Assembly: GCF_004745075.1 (NCBI RefSeq)
Contig: NZ_RHFH01000005.1
Span: 1 to 64,000, forward strand
DNA from: Brevibacterium sp. S111
Lineage (GTDB): Bacteria > Actinomycetota > Actinomycetes > Actinomycetales > Brevibacteriaceae
Direction: 5' to 3'
DNA: 64,000 bases
The position numbers and the translations under genes were made by a program. The notes beneath the pieces were generated by a model, which did no database searches, was not told where the DNA came from, and worked only from the letters and a program-made list of their open reading frames with translations. The first letter of the stretch is position 1. Each line of letters starts with the position of its first letter. This document shows, in pieces, positions 41,404-50,248 of this stretch.

Positions 41404-44016
41404 ATGCACAGCGCCGCGCCCTACCTCTATCCCGGAGACATATTCTTTCGGCCCCGCCGTGCTCCAGAAACGCAGCCATTCCGATGCCAGGTGCCATCAG
41501 GATGGAGCACACGGGGAGGACGGGAGTGGACGGAGTATCAGCCACAAGACCATGACACCCCGAGCCAAGGATGGAAGATTCACGTCAGCGCGGAAATCGG
41601 CGAGGCCGAAGATGTGCTGAACCGCGTCGCCACCATCGCGATCCGGCACCGTGTTGTCTTCAAGCACCTCAGCGACCGTGCTCGATTCCTCGCGCGCAAT
41701 AGCAAGCTGTGTGCTCGCGTCCACGCTGGTAAGTTCATCACCCTCTATCCCGCCGATGATGCCCTCGAATCTCTCCTGCCCGCATTGGAAGACGCTCTCA
41801 TCGGGTTTCGAGGGCCGTATGTGCTCTCCGACCGCCGTTGGGACACCGCGCCCATCTTCCTGCGGTATGGGGCGTTCCGGCCCGTCGACGGTCCGGATGG
41901 TCGTTTCGTCGGCTTGATCACCGGCGACGGAACACGCGTCCCCGATAAGCGTTCCCTGCATTTCGCCGTTCCCGACTTCGCATCACGCCCGGCCACTCTT
42001 CGCGCCTGGCTACACGAACTCGAACACCCGACCCCAGAGACTCCTCTGCCGTTCACAGCGCATCAGGCGTTGAAGTTCTCCAACTCCGGCGGCACCTACA
42101 GCGCCGACTACGACGGCCGGCCGGTCGTGGTCAAAGAGGGCCGTCCCAGTGCCGGCCTCGACCCTTTGGGCCGTGACGCTGTTCATCGCCTCAACCACGA
42201 ACACGACGTGCTCACCGCCTTCGACGGCTTACCCGGCATCCCTCGGGTCCTCGCCCGTCTGACTTCGTGGGAGAACACCTTCCTCATCGAGGAGCAGGTC
42301 CCGGGCAAGCCCCTCCACCACTGGGCCTCCGACCAGTCAGCGTTTCGCGCAACAAGCCAGAGGGACGTTGAAGCCCGGCTGATCGAACAGGCGGCGGTGC
42401 TCGACGCACTCGAATCGGCTGTTGAGGCCATGCATCGGCGTGGCTGGGCACATATGGACATCCACGTCAGCAACGTCCTCGTCGATCCCTCGGACTTGAG
42501 AGTCCATCTGATCGATTTCGAGAATGCCATCCGCCTGGAGGAGGGGTCGTGTACTCAGCCGATGGCCGCCGCGGGTTACGGGATGTCCGGGTGCCACCAG
42601 CCCGAGGCCTTCGATTTCCAGGGGTTGCGCCAGATTGCCCTGTTCCTGCTCTGGCCAGCTGTCGGCGACGCCGTCCTGGATCTGCACCGTGCCGACCATG
42701 TGGTCGCCGCGATCCGAGCCCGGTCACAGTACATGGGCGTTCCGACCTCGAATCCTCTGCTGGCGGCCGCGCTTGATCGACTCGATGCTCTCTCCGCACG
42801 CGTCCACGCCCTGCTCGATGGAGAGAACCCGCTCACCGAGCAGGATCACTCAAGCCAATGCATTCTCGATAGATCCCCAGTCGTCAACAACAAGGATGAG
42901 TGGGAGCGTGCCCTCTCCGACGGAATCACCGCCGCCAGAAAGCGCTATGTCGGCACCGGTTACCCGGTGCATCACCACGCGCTGTCTCGCAACTGGCACG
43001 GGCTCGGCTACGGTCGCTCGATCCTGGACCGACTCACCGGCTCCAGTCCACAGCCCCTTGGGCACACGCAAACATCGCTTCCAGGTCTTTTCACCGGCTT
43101 CGTCGGCGACCTCGTCGGTCGCGGAGGCCTCACTGGCAGCGACCTGACCTCCTCAATGCTGTCCGAGATACTCAACATCGAGGGTCCTCGCGTCTTTGAC
43201 GGCCTGCCCGGCGTCCTCCTCGGCCTCGCGTCCCTCCCCGAACTGCACGAGGACTCCGGTATGTGGCAGGCACTGTCTGACCGGGCAGCCGGTCTGGCAC
43301 GGGCCTACCTCCGCAGGCCTGAAGACTTCGCTCCTGTCGACACCCCTACTCGCACCGATTCCCCGGACGACCATGACTCGGGTCTCCTCTACGGTCATCT
43401 CGGAGTCGCTTGGGCGCTGTCACGATTCCTCAACACGGGCCCCGCCATCATAGGTGACGCATGCACACAGGCACTGCGGGCTGAACTCGGACGCTACATC
43501 ACCGTTGACGAAGGTCGAGCTCTCCTTCTCAACCAGAAATCGCGCACCATTCCCTACCTCGCCATGGGCAGTGCAGGCTTCGGCATTGTGCTTCCCGGCA
43601 TCCCACGCAACCTGTGGCCGGTGGAAGTCACCGAAAACGTTTCCGCACTCACCGCTGCATGCGACGCGCACGGGTGCGTCTTCCCCGGACTGTTCAACGG
43701 CATGGCCGGACTGCAGCTCGGGCGTGCCGGTCTCTTCCACGCCGCAGGGGTAGCCAACCCCTCACAGGAGCCGAGGAGCGTCCTTACGGATGCGCTCGAC
43801 TTGTTCACGTTCAACCTCGACGGCACCGCTGTCGTTCAGGGAGACGGGGGAGGCCGGATCACAACCGATCTCGCCACCGGCGGCGGCGGAGTCCTCCTGG
43901 CTCTGCGCGGCCTGAGTACAGGCATCTTCGACCTCATCGACATCGTCAGCGCTCTTCCTGCTTCCTCGCAGACCCGCGAACATCCCGGACCCACGCCCAC
44001 GGAGGCGCTTCGATGA
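41404..44016 (+). CDS. lanKC: Class III lanthionine synthetase LanKC
   Basis: An 870-residue enzyme, ATG 41404 behind AAAGGAG. Three domains: an N-terminal lyase (about 1-215, GKFITLYPADD, YGAFR); a Ser/Thr kinase-like domain with ATP Lys in RPVVVKEGR (residue 244), catalytic HMDIHVSN (350-357) and metal-binding DFEN (371); and a C-terminal LanC-like cyclase (about 520-870). The cyclase has GLFTGFVGDLVGRGG, SGLLYGHLGVAWAL and GLFNGMAGLQLG, but no Cys in the positions that bind zinc in LanC and class IV enzymes, which marks class III. It would phosphorylate and eliminate the precursor's Ser residues and close the labionin ring. Its stop overlaps the MFS start in ATGA. Confidence 0.92.
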   Translation: MHSAAPYLYPGDIFFRPRRAPETQPFRCQVPSGWSTRGGREWTEYQPQDHDTPSQGWKIHVSAEIGEAEDVLNRVATIAIRHRVVFKHLSDRARFLARNSKLCARVHAGKFITLYPADDALESLLPALEDALIGFRGPYVLSDRRWDTAPIFLRYGAFRPVDGPDGRFVGLITGDGTRVPDKRSLHFAVPDFASRPATLRAWLHELEHPTPETPLPFTAHQALKFSNSGGTYSADYDGRPVVVKEGRPSAGLDPLGRDAVHRLNHEHDVLTAFDGLPGIPRVLARLTSWENTFLIEEQVPGKPLHHWASDQSAFRATSQRDVEARLIEQAAVLDALESAVEAMHRRGWAHMDIHVSNVLVDPSDLRVHLIDFENAIRLEEGSCTQPMAAAGYGMSGCHQPEAFDFQGLRQIALFLLWPAVGDAVLDLHRADHVVAAIRARSQYMGVPTSNPLLAAALDRLDALSARVHALLDGENPLTEQDHSSQCILDRSPVVNNKDEWERALSDGITAARKRYVGTGYPVHHHALSRNWHGLGYGRSILDRLTGSSPQPLGHTQTSLPGLFTGFVGDLVGRGGLTGSDLTSSMLSEILNIEGPRVFDGLPGVLLGLASLPELHEDSGMWQALSDRAAGLARAYLRRPEDFAPVDTPTRTDSPDDHDSGLLYGHLGVAWALSRFLNTGPAIIGDACTQALRAELGRYITVDEGRALLLNQKSRTIPYLAMGSAGFGIVLPGIPRNLWPVEVTENVSALTAACDAHGCVFPGLFNGMAGLQLGRAGLFHAAGVANPSQEPRSVLTDALDLFTFNLDGTAVVQGDGGGRITTDLATGGGGVLLALRGLSTGIFDLIDIVSALPASSQTREHPGPTPTEALR

Positions 44017-45353
44017 GCCAGCACACGGTCCCAATTCGGCCAGGAGTACCACCTCCTGTTCGCCCCTTGCGGCGACAACGCCTCTTCATCGGCTGGTTCG
44101 CCTCCGACACGCTCGTCAAAATCGCAGGGTCGTTGACCGCGATGGCACTGCCGCTGCTCCTTGTCAGCGTCCTCGGATCACCCGCTCAGGCCGGGCTTGT
44201 CGCCGCAGCGACCAGCATCGGAACTACGCTGGGAATGCTCCCCGGTGGTTTTCTCGCCGACTTCCAGAACCGTCGTGTCACCGTCTTCGTGTGTGCGACC
44301 GCCGGTACGTGCCTGCACCTGGCACTCAGCGCCCTCGTGGTGTTCGCACGGCCCGCTCCCGCTGCTCTGTTCCTGCTCCTCGGCACCATCGGCCTGTGCT
44401 CGGGGATCATCGCACCAGCCTTCACCGCGACGCTGAAGCGCATCGTTGACCCCCGACAATTCGGGATGGCCGCCAGCGCCGCCGAGGGCCGCAGCGCCGT
44501 GATCGAGCTCGCAGTACCTCCTCTCGGCGGATTCCTCTTCGCTATCGCTCCCGTGCTGCCCTTCCTCGTCACCGCCGCCGTGATTCTGGCCGGGGGTCTG
44601 CTCTTCCTCACAGCCGATCGCGGACACAATCATGTCGCGCGCCCCTCGATGAGGAACGATGACCACGCACGGCAGCGATCGCTGACCTCTCTCTTGGCCG
44701 GCTTCGCCTACCTCTGGCACAACCCGGTGTTACGGACTCTGCTGGTCACTGGCATGATCGCGAACCTCGCGGGATCGGCGGTCCTTGCCGCTGTCGTGTT
44801 CGATCTCACCAGCCGCGGAGTCTCACCGGTGACCATCGGGCTCATGGGCACTGCCGTCGCCCTCGGGGCGCTGGTTGGCTCAGGGCTCTCCGCGGTCCTC
44901 GTCGACAGGGTCCGTAGCGGACTTCTGATCATCATCGGGCTGCTCTGGATGGGCACGTGCCTTGTGATAGCTGCGATCATCGCCACTCCCATGGCGATCA
45001 TTGCCCTCTTGGCCATCAGTATGCTTGCCGTGCCTGCGATCAACGCGGTTGTTGGTGGCTATACCGTCGCCGTGGTCCCTGCGCATCTCCAGGGCCGTTC
45101 CGATGCCGCGCAGTCGCTGGTGTCCTCCCTGGCATTGCCTCTGGCCCCTGTGATCGCCGGAGTCGGCGTTGAGGTATTCGGGTTCAGCGCGACAGCCGTG
45201 GCCTGTGCGGGCCTCGTGGTTCTCAGTGCCATACCCTGCGTGCTCTCCCGCCGCGTACGCTCCATGTCGACCGCAAGCGCCTGGACCGTGCAGAACAGGC
45301 CGGAGGGCGCTGACAGGCCTGGGCGTGGTTGCTTGAGTAAGGAGAATCGGTAG
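44013..45353 (+). CDS. MFS transporter of the lanthipeptide locus
   Basis: A 446-residue protein with about twelve membrane segments, start ATG 44013 in ATGA with LanKC. The loop GGFLADFQNRRVTVFV carries the MFS motif A-like G-x3-D-x2-R-R, and a second half begins near FAYLWHNPVLRTLLVTGMIA. It resembles the macrolide-efflux (MefA/Bcr) group. In a class III locus it is probably an exporter of the mature peptide or a self-resistance pump. The following response regulator begins directly after its TAG stop. Confidence 0.85.
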   Translation: MSQHTVPIRPGVPPPVRPLRRQRLFIGWFASDTLVKIAGSLTAMALPLLLVSVLGSPAQAGLVAAATSIGTTLGMLPGGFLADFQNRRVTVFVCATAGTCLHLALSALVVFARPAPAALFLLLGTIGLCSGIIAPAFTATLKRIVDPRQFGMAASAAEGRSAVIELAVPPLGGFLFAIAPVLPFLVTAAVILAGGLLFLTADRGHNHVARPSMRNDDHARQRSLTSLLAGFAYLWHNPVLRTLLVTGMIANLAGSAVLAAVVFDLTSRGVSPVTIGLMGTAVALGALVGSGLSAVLVDRVRSGLLIIIGLLWMGTCLVIAAIIATPMAIIALLAISMLAVPAINAVVGGYTVAVVPAHLQGRSDAAQSLVSSLALPLAPVIAGVGVEVFGFSATAVACAGLVVLSAIPCVLSRRVRSMSTASAWTVQNRPEGADRPGRGCLSKENR

Positions 45354-46061
45354 ATGCTTGATCATATGGATGACACACCCGCGCCAGACGCTGATGACAG
45401 TGAACCAGGCAGAATCAGCGTTCTCATCGCCGACGACGAAGCGTTCGTCCGGCAGGCGCTGCGCACGTATCTTGCCACCGACGAGAATCTTGACGTCGTC
45501 GGAGAAGCCATCGATGGCGCAACGGTCATTCGACAAGCACGGGAACTCAGCCCCGACGTCGTCCTGATGGACTTGCAGATGCCCGGCACCGACGGCGTGG
45601 AGGCCACGCGACAAATCGTCGAGGACGGATTGTCAGCAAAGATCCTCGTCATCACCGGGCATGTCGCTGACACCTTTGTCATCGACAGTCTTCTCGCCGG
45701 AGCGTCAGGTTACGTTGTCAAGGACGCAAAGCCGGCTCAGATCATCGGAGCTGTCAAGGATGTCGTGGCCGGTGACCGCCCCATCGACCCGACCGTCACA
45801 CACCATCTGATCACTCAACTCCAACGCAACGGAACGAGTACCGTTGATGATGCCGATTCTGAATCTCTGCACATCACCGAACGCGAGAAAGAGGTTCTGG
45901 ACCGACTATGTCAGGGAAAGAGCAATCGCGAGATCGCAGCAGACATGTTCATCTCGGAAACGACCGTGAAATACCATCTGGTGGGACTGATGCGGAAGTT
46001 CGAAGTGAGGGGACGCGTGGAACTCGTCGTCGCCGCTTTGCGCCGTGGCGTAGTGACCTAA
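45354..46061 (+). CDS. LuxR-type response regulator of the lanthipeptide locus
   Basis: A 235-residue regulator, ATG 45354 directly after the MFS stop with TAAGGAGA upstream; ATG 45366 (MDDTPAPD) is possible. Receiver: ISVLIADDEAFVRQALRTYL with ADDE, phospho-Asp in VVLMDLQMPGTDG, Lys in GYVVKDAKP. HTH: ITEREKEVLDRLCQGKSNRE. It is not close to the other regulator at 27238, so each cluster has its own two-component system. A likely target is the region upstream of the precursor gene at 39059. Confidence 0.9.
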   Translation: MLDHMDDTPAPDADDSEPGRISVLIADDEAFVRQALRTYLATDENLDVVGEAIDGATVIRQARELSPDVVLMDLQMPGTDGVEATRQIVEDGLSAKILVITGHVADTFVIDSLLAGASGYVVKDAKPAQIIGAVKDVVAGDRPIDPTVTHHLITQLQRNGTSTVDDADSESLHITEREKEVLDRLCQGKSNREIAADMFISETTVKYHLVGLMRKFEVRGRVELVVAALRRGVVT

Positions 46062-47242
46062 AGAGTCCGGGCGAGTTCCCCAGACCCCTCCGGTGGGCAC
46101 TTGCCGTCATCTTCGCCGTCAGCGCCCTCGACGACCTCCGCAACATCGCCGCCTCCGTAGCAGACGCTCCGTCGATCACGCTCCTTGCGGATCTCGGATT
46201 CACCTTCGGCTACTTCACCACGATCCTCACACTCGGATGGCGACCGAAATGGACGCTCGCTCCGTTCCTGCTCATGCTCGTCAGCGCCCTCTTCCTCGAA
46301 ATTGAGTACGGGCCGCTCCTTATGGGCGCGATCATTCTCGCCCTTGCCTCGTATGCGGTAACGATCATCCCGCTCAGCATTATGGTCATCACTGCGCTGG
46401 CCTGGGAGATCGGCTGGCGGTTCCTCCATGACGCTGTTGATGACCGACTATTTTGGCCCATTCCTATCGTCATCCTCCTCCTCATCCCCGGCCGGTCCAT
46501 CCGAATCCTTGTCCAACGCAGCCAGCGAGAACGGGCAGCAGCCATCGCTCAGAAGGAAGCTGCTCGGGAGAGGGAACAGGCTCTCGTGGAGGAGAACAAG
46601 CGGCAACGGCTCGTCGTCTCTCGTGAGCTTCATGATGTTGTCGCGCATGAACTCACCCGCATCGCGATGCAGTCCAGTCTCGGCGAGCTCAGTAACGAAC
46701 CAGACGAGCACCGCCAGGCGCTCAGAGCGATCTCAACGTCAGCTCGCACCGCCATGACCGAGATGAGACGCCTCGTGCGGCTTCTCAATGATGACAACCC
46801 TGAGAACACCATCGCGCCACCGGGCGAAGGTATCGGGGCGCTCGAACTGTCGCAGGAACTCGAACGTGCAGCCGGTTATCTCGCGGACCTCGGGTTTCAT
46901 CCAGACTGGTCGGTCGAGGGTGATCTCAGCCTGATCCCGCCAGGACTCCTTCCAACGAGCGTGACGGTACTGCGGGAAGCAACCACGAACACCGTCAAGC
47001 ACGGCACGCCTGGCGTCAGATGCCAGCTCTCCATCGTCGTCACCGACGATAAACTCACCATCGAGGTTCGCAACGAACTCTCGCACGGTCTCCTAGACCT
47101 TCCCGAGTCCGGAGTAGGGCTGGCGGGTCTACGAGCCCGTGTGACGGACCTCCACGGCACCTTCACATCGGGGCCCCAGAATGGTTGGTGGGAAGTCAGA
47201 GCCGTCTTGCCCTTAACCGAGAGCACGACTCCAACTCCCTAG
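45908..47242 (+). CDS. Sensor histidine kinase of the lanthipeptide locus, start uncertain
   Basis: The mature part begins about residue 52 (GEFPRPLRWALAVIFAVSAL), with four or five membrane segments, the HisKA_3 box VSRELHDVVAHELTRIAM (phospho-His), an ATPase N-box TVLREATTNTVKHG and G-box GVGLAGLRARV. There is no ATG, GTG or TTG in this frame between 45908 and the first membrane segments. The only start, ATG 45908, lies 154 nt inside the regulator gene and adds about 50 basic residues encoded on the HTH region. Either this overlap is real, or an unusual start codon, a -1 frameshift from the regulator, or a sequence error near 46062 is involved. The stop at 47240 is followed by IS sequence. 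Confidence 0.75.
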   Translation: MSGKEQSRDRSRHVHLGNDREIPSGGTDAEVRSEGTRGTRRRRFAPWRSDLKSPGEFPRPLRWALAVIFAVSALDDLRNIAASVADAPSITLLADLGFTFGYFTTILTLGWRPKWTLAPFLLMLVSALFLEIEYGPLLMGAIILALASYAVTIIPLSIMVITALAWEIGWRFLHDAVDDRLFWPIPIVILLLIPGRSIRILVQRSQRERAAAIAQKEAAREREQALVEENKRQRLVVSRELHDVVAHELTRIAMQSSLGELSNEPDEHRQALRAISTSARTAMTEMRRLVRLLNDDNPENTIAPPGEGIGALELSQELERAAGYLADLGFHPDWSVEGDLSLIPPGLLPTSVTVLREATTNTVKHGTPGVRCQLSIVVTDDKLTIEVRNELSHGLLDLPESGVGLAGLRARVTDLHGTFTSGPQNGWWEVRAVLPLTESTTPTP

Positions 47243-47400
47243 AATCTAGCGCGACAGAGCATTGGGTACCAACCGGGGTAATTGTGTACCCCCGAAGCTC
47301 TGGTCGTGCTGGTGGGCGTCACCGTAGGCCTGTGCCAGTTCCCCTACGCCGCGAGCATGAAGGCGGTAGACTGGTGACACCAACAACGGATACCGCCTAG

Positions 47401-48351
47401 GGCGCGTTGATCAAGTGGTGTCGTGTTCGTGCGGGCGAGTCTTGGGTGGTGGCGCGACGCGAGATCTCGGACGAGGTGTGGGCTGTGATGGAGCCGTTGA
47501 TGCCGACGGCGTCGGGGCGTTCTCGGCCGTGGTCGGATCACCGGCTCGCGGTCGAGGGGATGGCGTGGAAATACCGCACGGGTGCGCCTTGGCGGGATGT
47601 GCCGGAGCGGTTCGGGAAGTGGAACTCGATCTACAAGCGGTTTGCCCGGTGGTCTGAGGATGGCACCTGGGAGAAGCTGCTGGCTGAGGTGCAGAAGCAG
47701 GCAGACGCGGCCGGGAAGGTCGACTGGGTTGTGTCGATCGATTCCACGATCGCGCGCGTGCATCAGCACGGCGCGACACTGAAGCGGGACGAGGGGGCTC
47801 TCTCGAATCACAAGGATCCGTGGATCGAATCGCCTGACCACGCTATTGGGCGCTCTCGTGGCGGGTTGACCACCAAGCTGCATCTCGTCGCCGATGGGCG
47901 CGGCAGGCCGCTGGGGATGGTGATCACGGGAGGGAACGTCAACGACACCACGATGATGACCGCCGTGCTCGAGGACATCTGCGTCCCTCGCGCCGGCAAG
48001 GGCAGGCCTCGAACCCGGCCGGAGCGTGTCCTCGCGGACAAGGGCTATCCGTCGAAGGCGAACCGAGCATGGCTGCGCGCCCGGGGCATCGCCGCCACGA
48101 TCCCCGAACGCGACGACCAGATCGCTCACCGCCGCAGGAAGCCTGGCCGCCCCATCGACTTCGGCCACCAGCAGCAAGAACGCTACAAGGGTCGCAACGT
48201 CGTCGAGCGGTGCTTCAATCGCCTCAAGCAGTGGCGCGGGATCGCGATGCGCTCAGACAAGCTGGCCCGCAACTACCGCGCCGGCATCAGCCTCGCTACC
48301 ACGCTGATCTGGATCAAGACCGAGGTCATTAGCCTGCCAAGCGGGTGGTAG
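47401..48351 (+). mobile_element. IS5-family insertion sequence (left end clear, right end not found)
   Basis: The left end reads CTAG followed by GGCGCGTTGATCAAG (47397-47415). A near-identical copy (one mismatch) occurs inverted at 49367-49385, also beside CTAG. No matching inverted repeat is visible to the right of the transposase, where serine hydrolase sequence begins at once. The transposase C-terminus (IKTEVISLPSGW) probably runs into non-IS DNA, so the right end seems to have been lost by deletion. Confidence 0.7.
47446..48351 (+). CDS. IS5-family transposase
   Basis: About 301 residues. An N-terminal DUF4096-type domain (REISDEVWAVMEPLMPTASG, GMAWKYRTGAPWRDVPERFG) precedes the DDE core: Asp in VVSIDSTIARVHQHG, Asp in VITGGNVNDTTMM, and Glu in GRNVVERCFNRLKQWR with the Y-x2-R-x5-E style spacing (YKGRNVVERCF). 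I chose GTG 47446 (VVARREISDEVW); a TTG at 47407 inside the IS end would add 13 residues. The catalytic residues are intact, but the C-terminal tail is atypical because the right IS end is missing, so mobility of this copy is doubtful. Confidence 0.88.
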   Translation: MVARREISDEVWAVMEPLMPTASGRSRPWSDHRLAVEGMAWKYRTGAPWRDVPERFGKWNSIYKRFARWSEDGTWEKLLAEVQKQADAAGKVDWVVSIDSTIARVHQHGATLKRDEGALSNHKDPWIESPDHAIGRSRGGLTTKLHLVADGRGRPLGMVITGGNVNDTTMMTAVLEDICVPRAGKGRPRTRPERVLADKGYPSKANRAWLRARGIAATIPERDDQIAHRRRKPGRPIDFGHQQQERYKGRNVVERCFNRLKQWRGIAMRSDKLARNYRAGISLATTLIWIKTEVISLPSGW

Positions 48352-49226
48352 CCGATGCCCTGTGAGAATTTCGCTTGAGGCGTGCAGCGGTCTTGTTGAC
48401 CCGCCCTGCGTTGTGCCCCAGAGTATGCACAGTAACCGCCTTCAACCCGTCATAGGAAATCCCGACGAACGCGGCATGATCCAAGGTTCCCCCGTCATGC
48501 CAGTATTGTTCTCCGTCATCCCCCCCACCCGAATGGTTTTTCCCCAGGCGTTTGCTGTGCGCGGGTAATGGCGTACCGTTCGAGCGCATCGAAGGTGCCG
48601 TGGAGGCCTCCCGCGCCGACGAATGGACCAGAAAGCTTCCACTGCCTGCACGCGCGGCCAGTCCAGGTATGGAGGACGGGAACACTATTTGGATCTGGGT
48701 CTATCGAGACGTCCGTGACTCCGAGCGGGGTGAAGACGTGTCGCTCCGCGAGCGTCCACCAGTCGTTCCCGGTGGCCACCTCAAGCAGACGCGTGAGGAC
48801 CGCGTATCCAAGATTCGAGTACTCGAACGAGCCCACAGGGCCGCGCAGTTGCTCTGATATGTCAGGCAAAACGTCGGAGTCGAAACGCTCAGTGGTGTAC
48901 TTCGCGTAAGGATCGCGAGCATCGGCCGTAGTCTTGATCATTCCCTTGGGCAGCCTCGGTAGCCCCGAGGTGTGTTCCGCAAGACTGCGAACATCCACTT
49001 CCCTCGGGAGTCCTGTCTCCGGCAGAAACTCGCTCACGGGCGATGACAAACTGATCGAGCCCTCACGGTCAAGAAGCTCTGCAATCCGGGCAGTGACAGT
49101 CTTTGTGACAGATCCCCACTCAAGCATCGGATCCCCCTGGTGCAACGACCCGGTCTGCTCCACCTCGATGCGCGCAGCGTTCCGGAAGCGGTAAGCCTCG
49201 CTCTTCGTGCGCACTATCCAGCTCAT
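48329..49226 (-). pseudogene. Beta-lactamase-fold serine hydrolase with a frameshift
   Basis: The first part (ATG about 49226, MSWIVRTKSEAYRFRNAAR) has the penicillin-binding/class C beta-lactamase layout: EWGSVTKTVTARIAELLDRE with the S-x-x-K nucleophile, LAEHTSGLPRLP, FEYSNLGYAVLTRLLEV with Y-x-N, ending KPFGWGG at 48516. The next bases are a run of seven G on the coding strand (48520-48526), and the expected continuation DGEQYWHDGGTLDHAAFVGI is in the other frame (the H-x-G box), running to 48329. One base gained or lost in the run therefore splits the gene. The 3' end abuts the IS5 copy. The enzyme would act on peptides or esters; its role in the element is unclear. Confidence 0.75.
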
Positions 49227-49366
49227 GACGCCAAGCCTATCTGCGCAGCTCAAAGAGGTCGAAGTAAATGTTCACCGGGCTTTCGCGGAGCGCGGTCAAG
49301 GTGCTCCAGCTCACTCAGTAAGATCCGGCGCCAACCCCGAGCAACTGTCCATCGGAACCTGTCGGA

Positions 49367-49385
49367 CTTGTTCAACGCGCCCTAG
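49367..49385 (-). repeat. Solo IS5-type end
   Basis: On the minus strand CTAGGGCGCGTTGAACAAG matches the left end of the IS5 copy at 47397-47415 with one mismatch, in opposite orientation. It stands exactly where the ABC ATPase gene at 49386-49856 loses its family sequence (LILDEA), so an IS insertion and later deletion probably truncated that gene. Confidence 0.65.
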
Positions 49386-49856
49386 TTCCTGGCTCGCCTC
49401 ATCGAGGATGAGATGGGAGGGGTCGCCCAGGAGCGCGGAGGCTATTCCGAGACGCTGATGCATACCGAGGGAGAAGTCTCCGGTACGTTTCTGTGCCACC
49501 GCAGTGAGCCCGGTCAGCTCGAGCACTTCAGAGACGCGAGCACGGGGGATTCGAGCAGCGTGCGCTTGCCATGACAAGAAGGTGCGCGCCGGCATTCGCG
49601 GCTGACGGCTTCCGGCCTCCAGCATCGCCCCCACCGTCCTTGATGGCATAGGGAGGTCCTGGAATCGTTCTCCGTCGATATCGGCCTTGCCGGCGGTTGG
49701 ACGGTCGAGCCCCATGATCATTCGCATTGTCGTGGATTTTCCGGCACCATTTGGGCCAAGAAAGCCGGTGATGACACCGCTGGGAACTGTGAAGGAAAGG
49801 TCTTCTACGACAACCGTGTCACCGTAGCGTTTGGTGAGGCGGCTGACGGTGATCAC
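49386..49856 (-). pseudogene. ABC transporter ATP-binding protein, truncated after Walker B
   Basis: Start GTG 49856 overlaps the stop of the upstream LFPHRG gene in GTGA. The sequence VITVSRLTKRYGDTVVVEDL is followed by Walker A GFLGPNGAGKSTTMRMIMGL and the signature RTGDFSLGMHQRLGIASALL. Walker B HLILDEA then ends abruptly; the D-loop, H-loop and C-terminus are missing, replaced by an IS5-type end. The frame continues about 25 further codons of unrelated sequence to 49311. It was probably an export or immunity ATPase like the one at 30870, paired with the same kind of accessory protein. Not expected to be functional. Confidence 0.8.
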
Positions 49857-50248
49857 GGCAACCACTTCAGTAGCGCTTCTTCCCACTCCGGATTATCCGT
49901 CTTTTCGAGGAAGGCCCGGTGGTTGAAAAGGACATAGATAACAACGCCGTCTTTGAGTTCGATAATGATGGGTGCGCCCCACTTCGCCGAGGCGCCGCCG
50001 ACGAACGCTCCGTAATGCTGGTCGAACTGCCGGGTGACACGACGGACGGATTCCCGGGCGATCGTGATAGATCCCTGCCGTCCCCAGTCAGAAAACTCGA
50101 GTTGCTCAGCGGTCAGAGTTGCTTGGCCACGGTGTGGGAACAGAGCTCGTTGATTGATGAGCGCTGCGGCCCGTTTCGTGGCCCTAGCATCAGAGAGTTC
50201 CGTGCGAAGTGCGGCGATATACTTGGCAGATTTTACTGAGGAGTTCAT
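49853..50248 (-). CDS. Second 'LFPHRG' protein
   Basis: A 131-residue protein beginning MNSSVKSAKYIAALRTELSD at ATG 50248. Longer upstream frames are not credible. It shares AALINQRALFPHRGQATLTA and an IIIELKDGVVIYVLFNHRAF strand pair with the gene at 29869-30318; both end in a helix with a conserved Trp (EWEEALLKWLP here, HWFPALKAF there). No membrane segment. It forms a GTGA-coupled operon with an ABC ATPase, as its paralogue is encoded beside ABC genes. A PH-like fold and an immunity or transporter-accessory role are inference. Confidence 0.65.
   Translation of the reverse strand: MNSSVKSAKYIAALRTELSDARATKRAAALINQRALFPHRGQATLTAEQLEFSDWGRQGSITIARESVRRVTRQFDQHYGAFVGGASAKWGAPIIIELKDGVVIYVLFNHRAFLEKTDNPEWEEALLKWLP

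Noticed and set aside
48320..48420. Right inverted repeat of the IS5 copy
   Set aside because: Only AGGGC could be matched to the left end; too short and without target duplication, so the right end is reported as missing.
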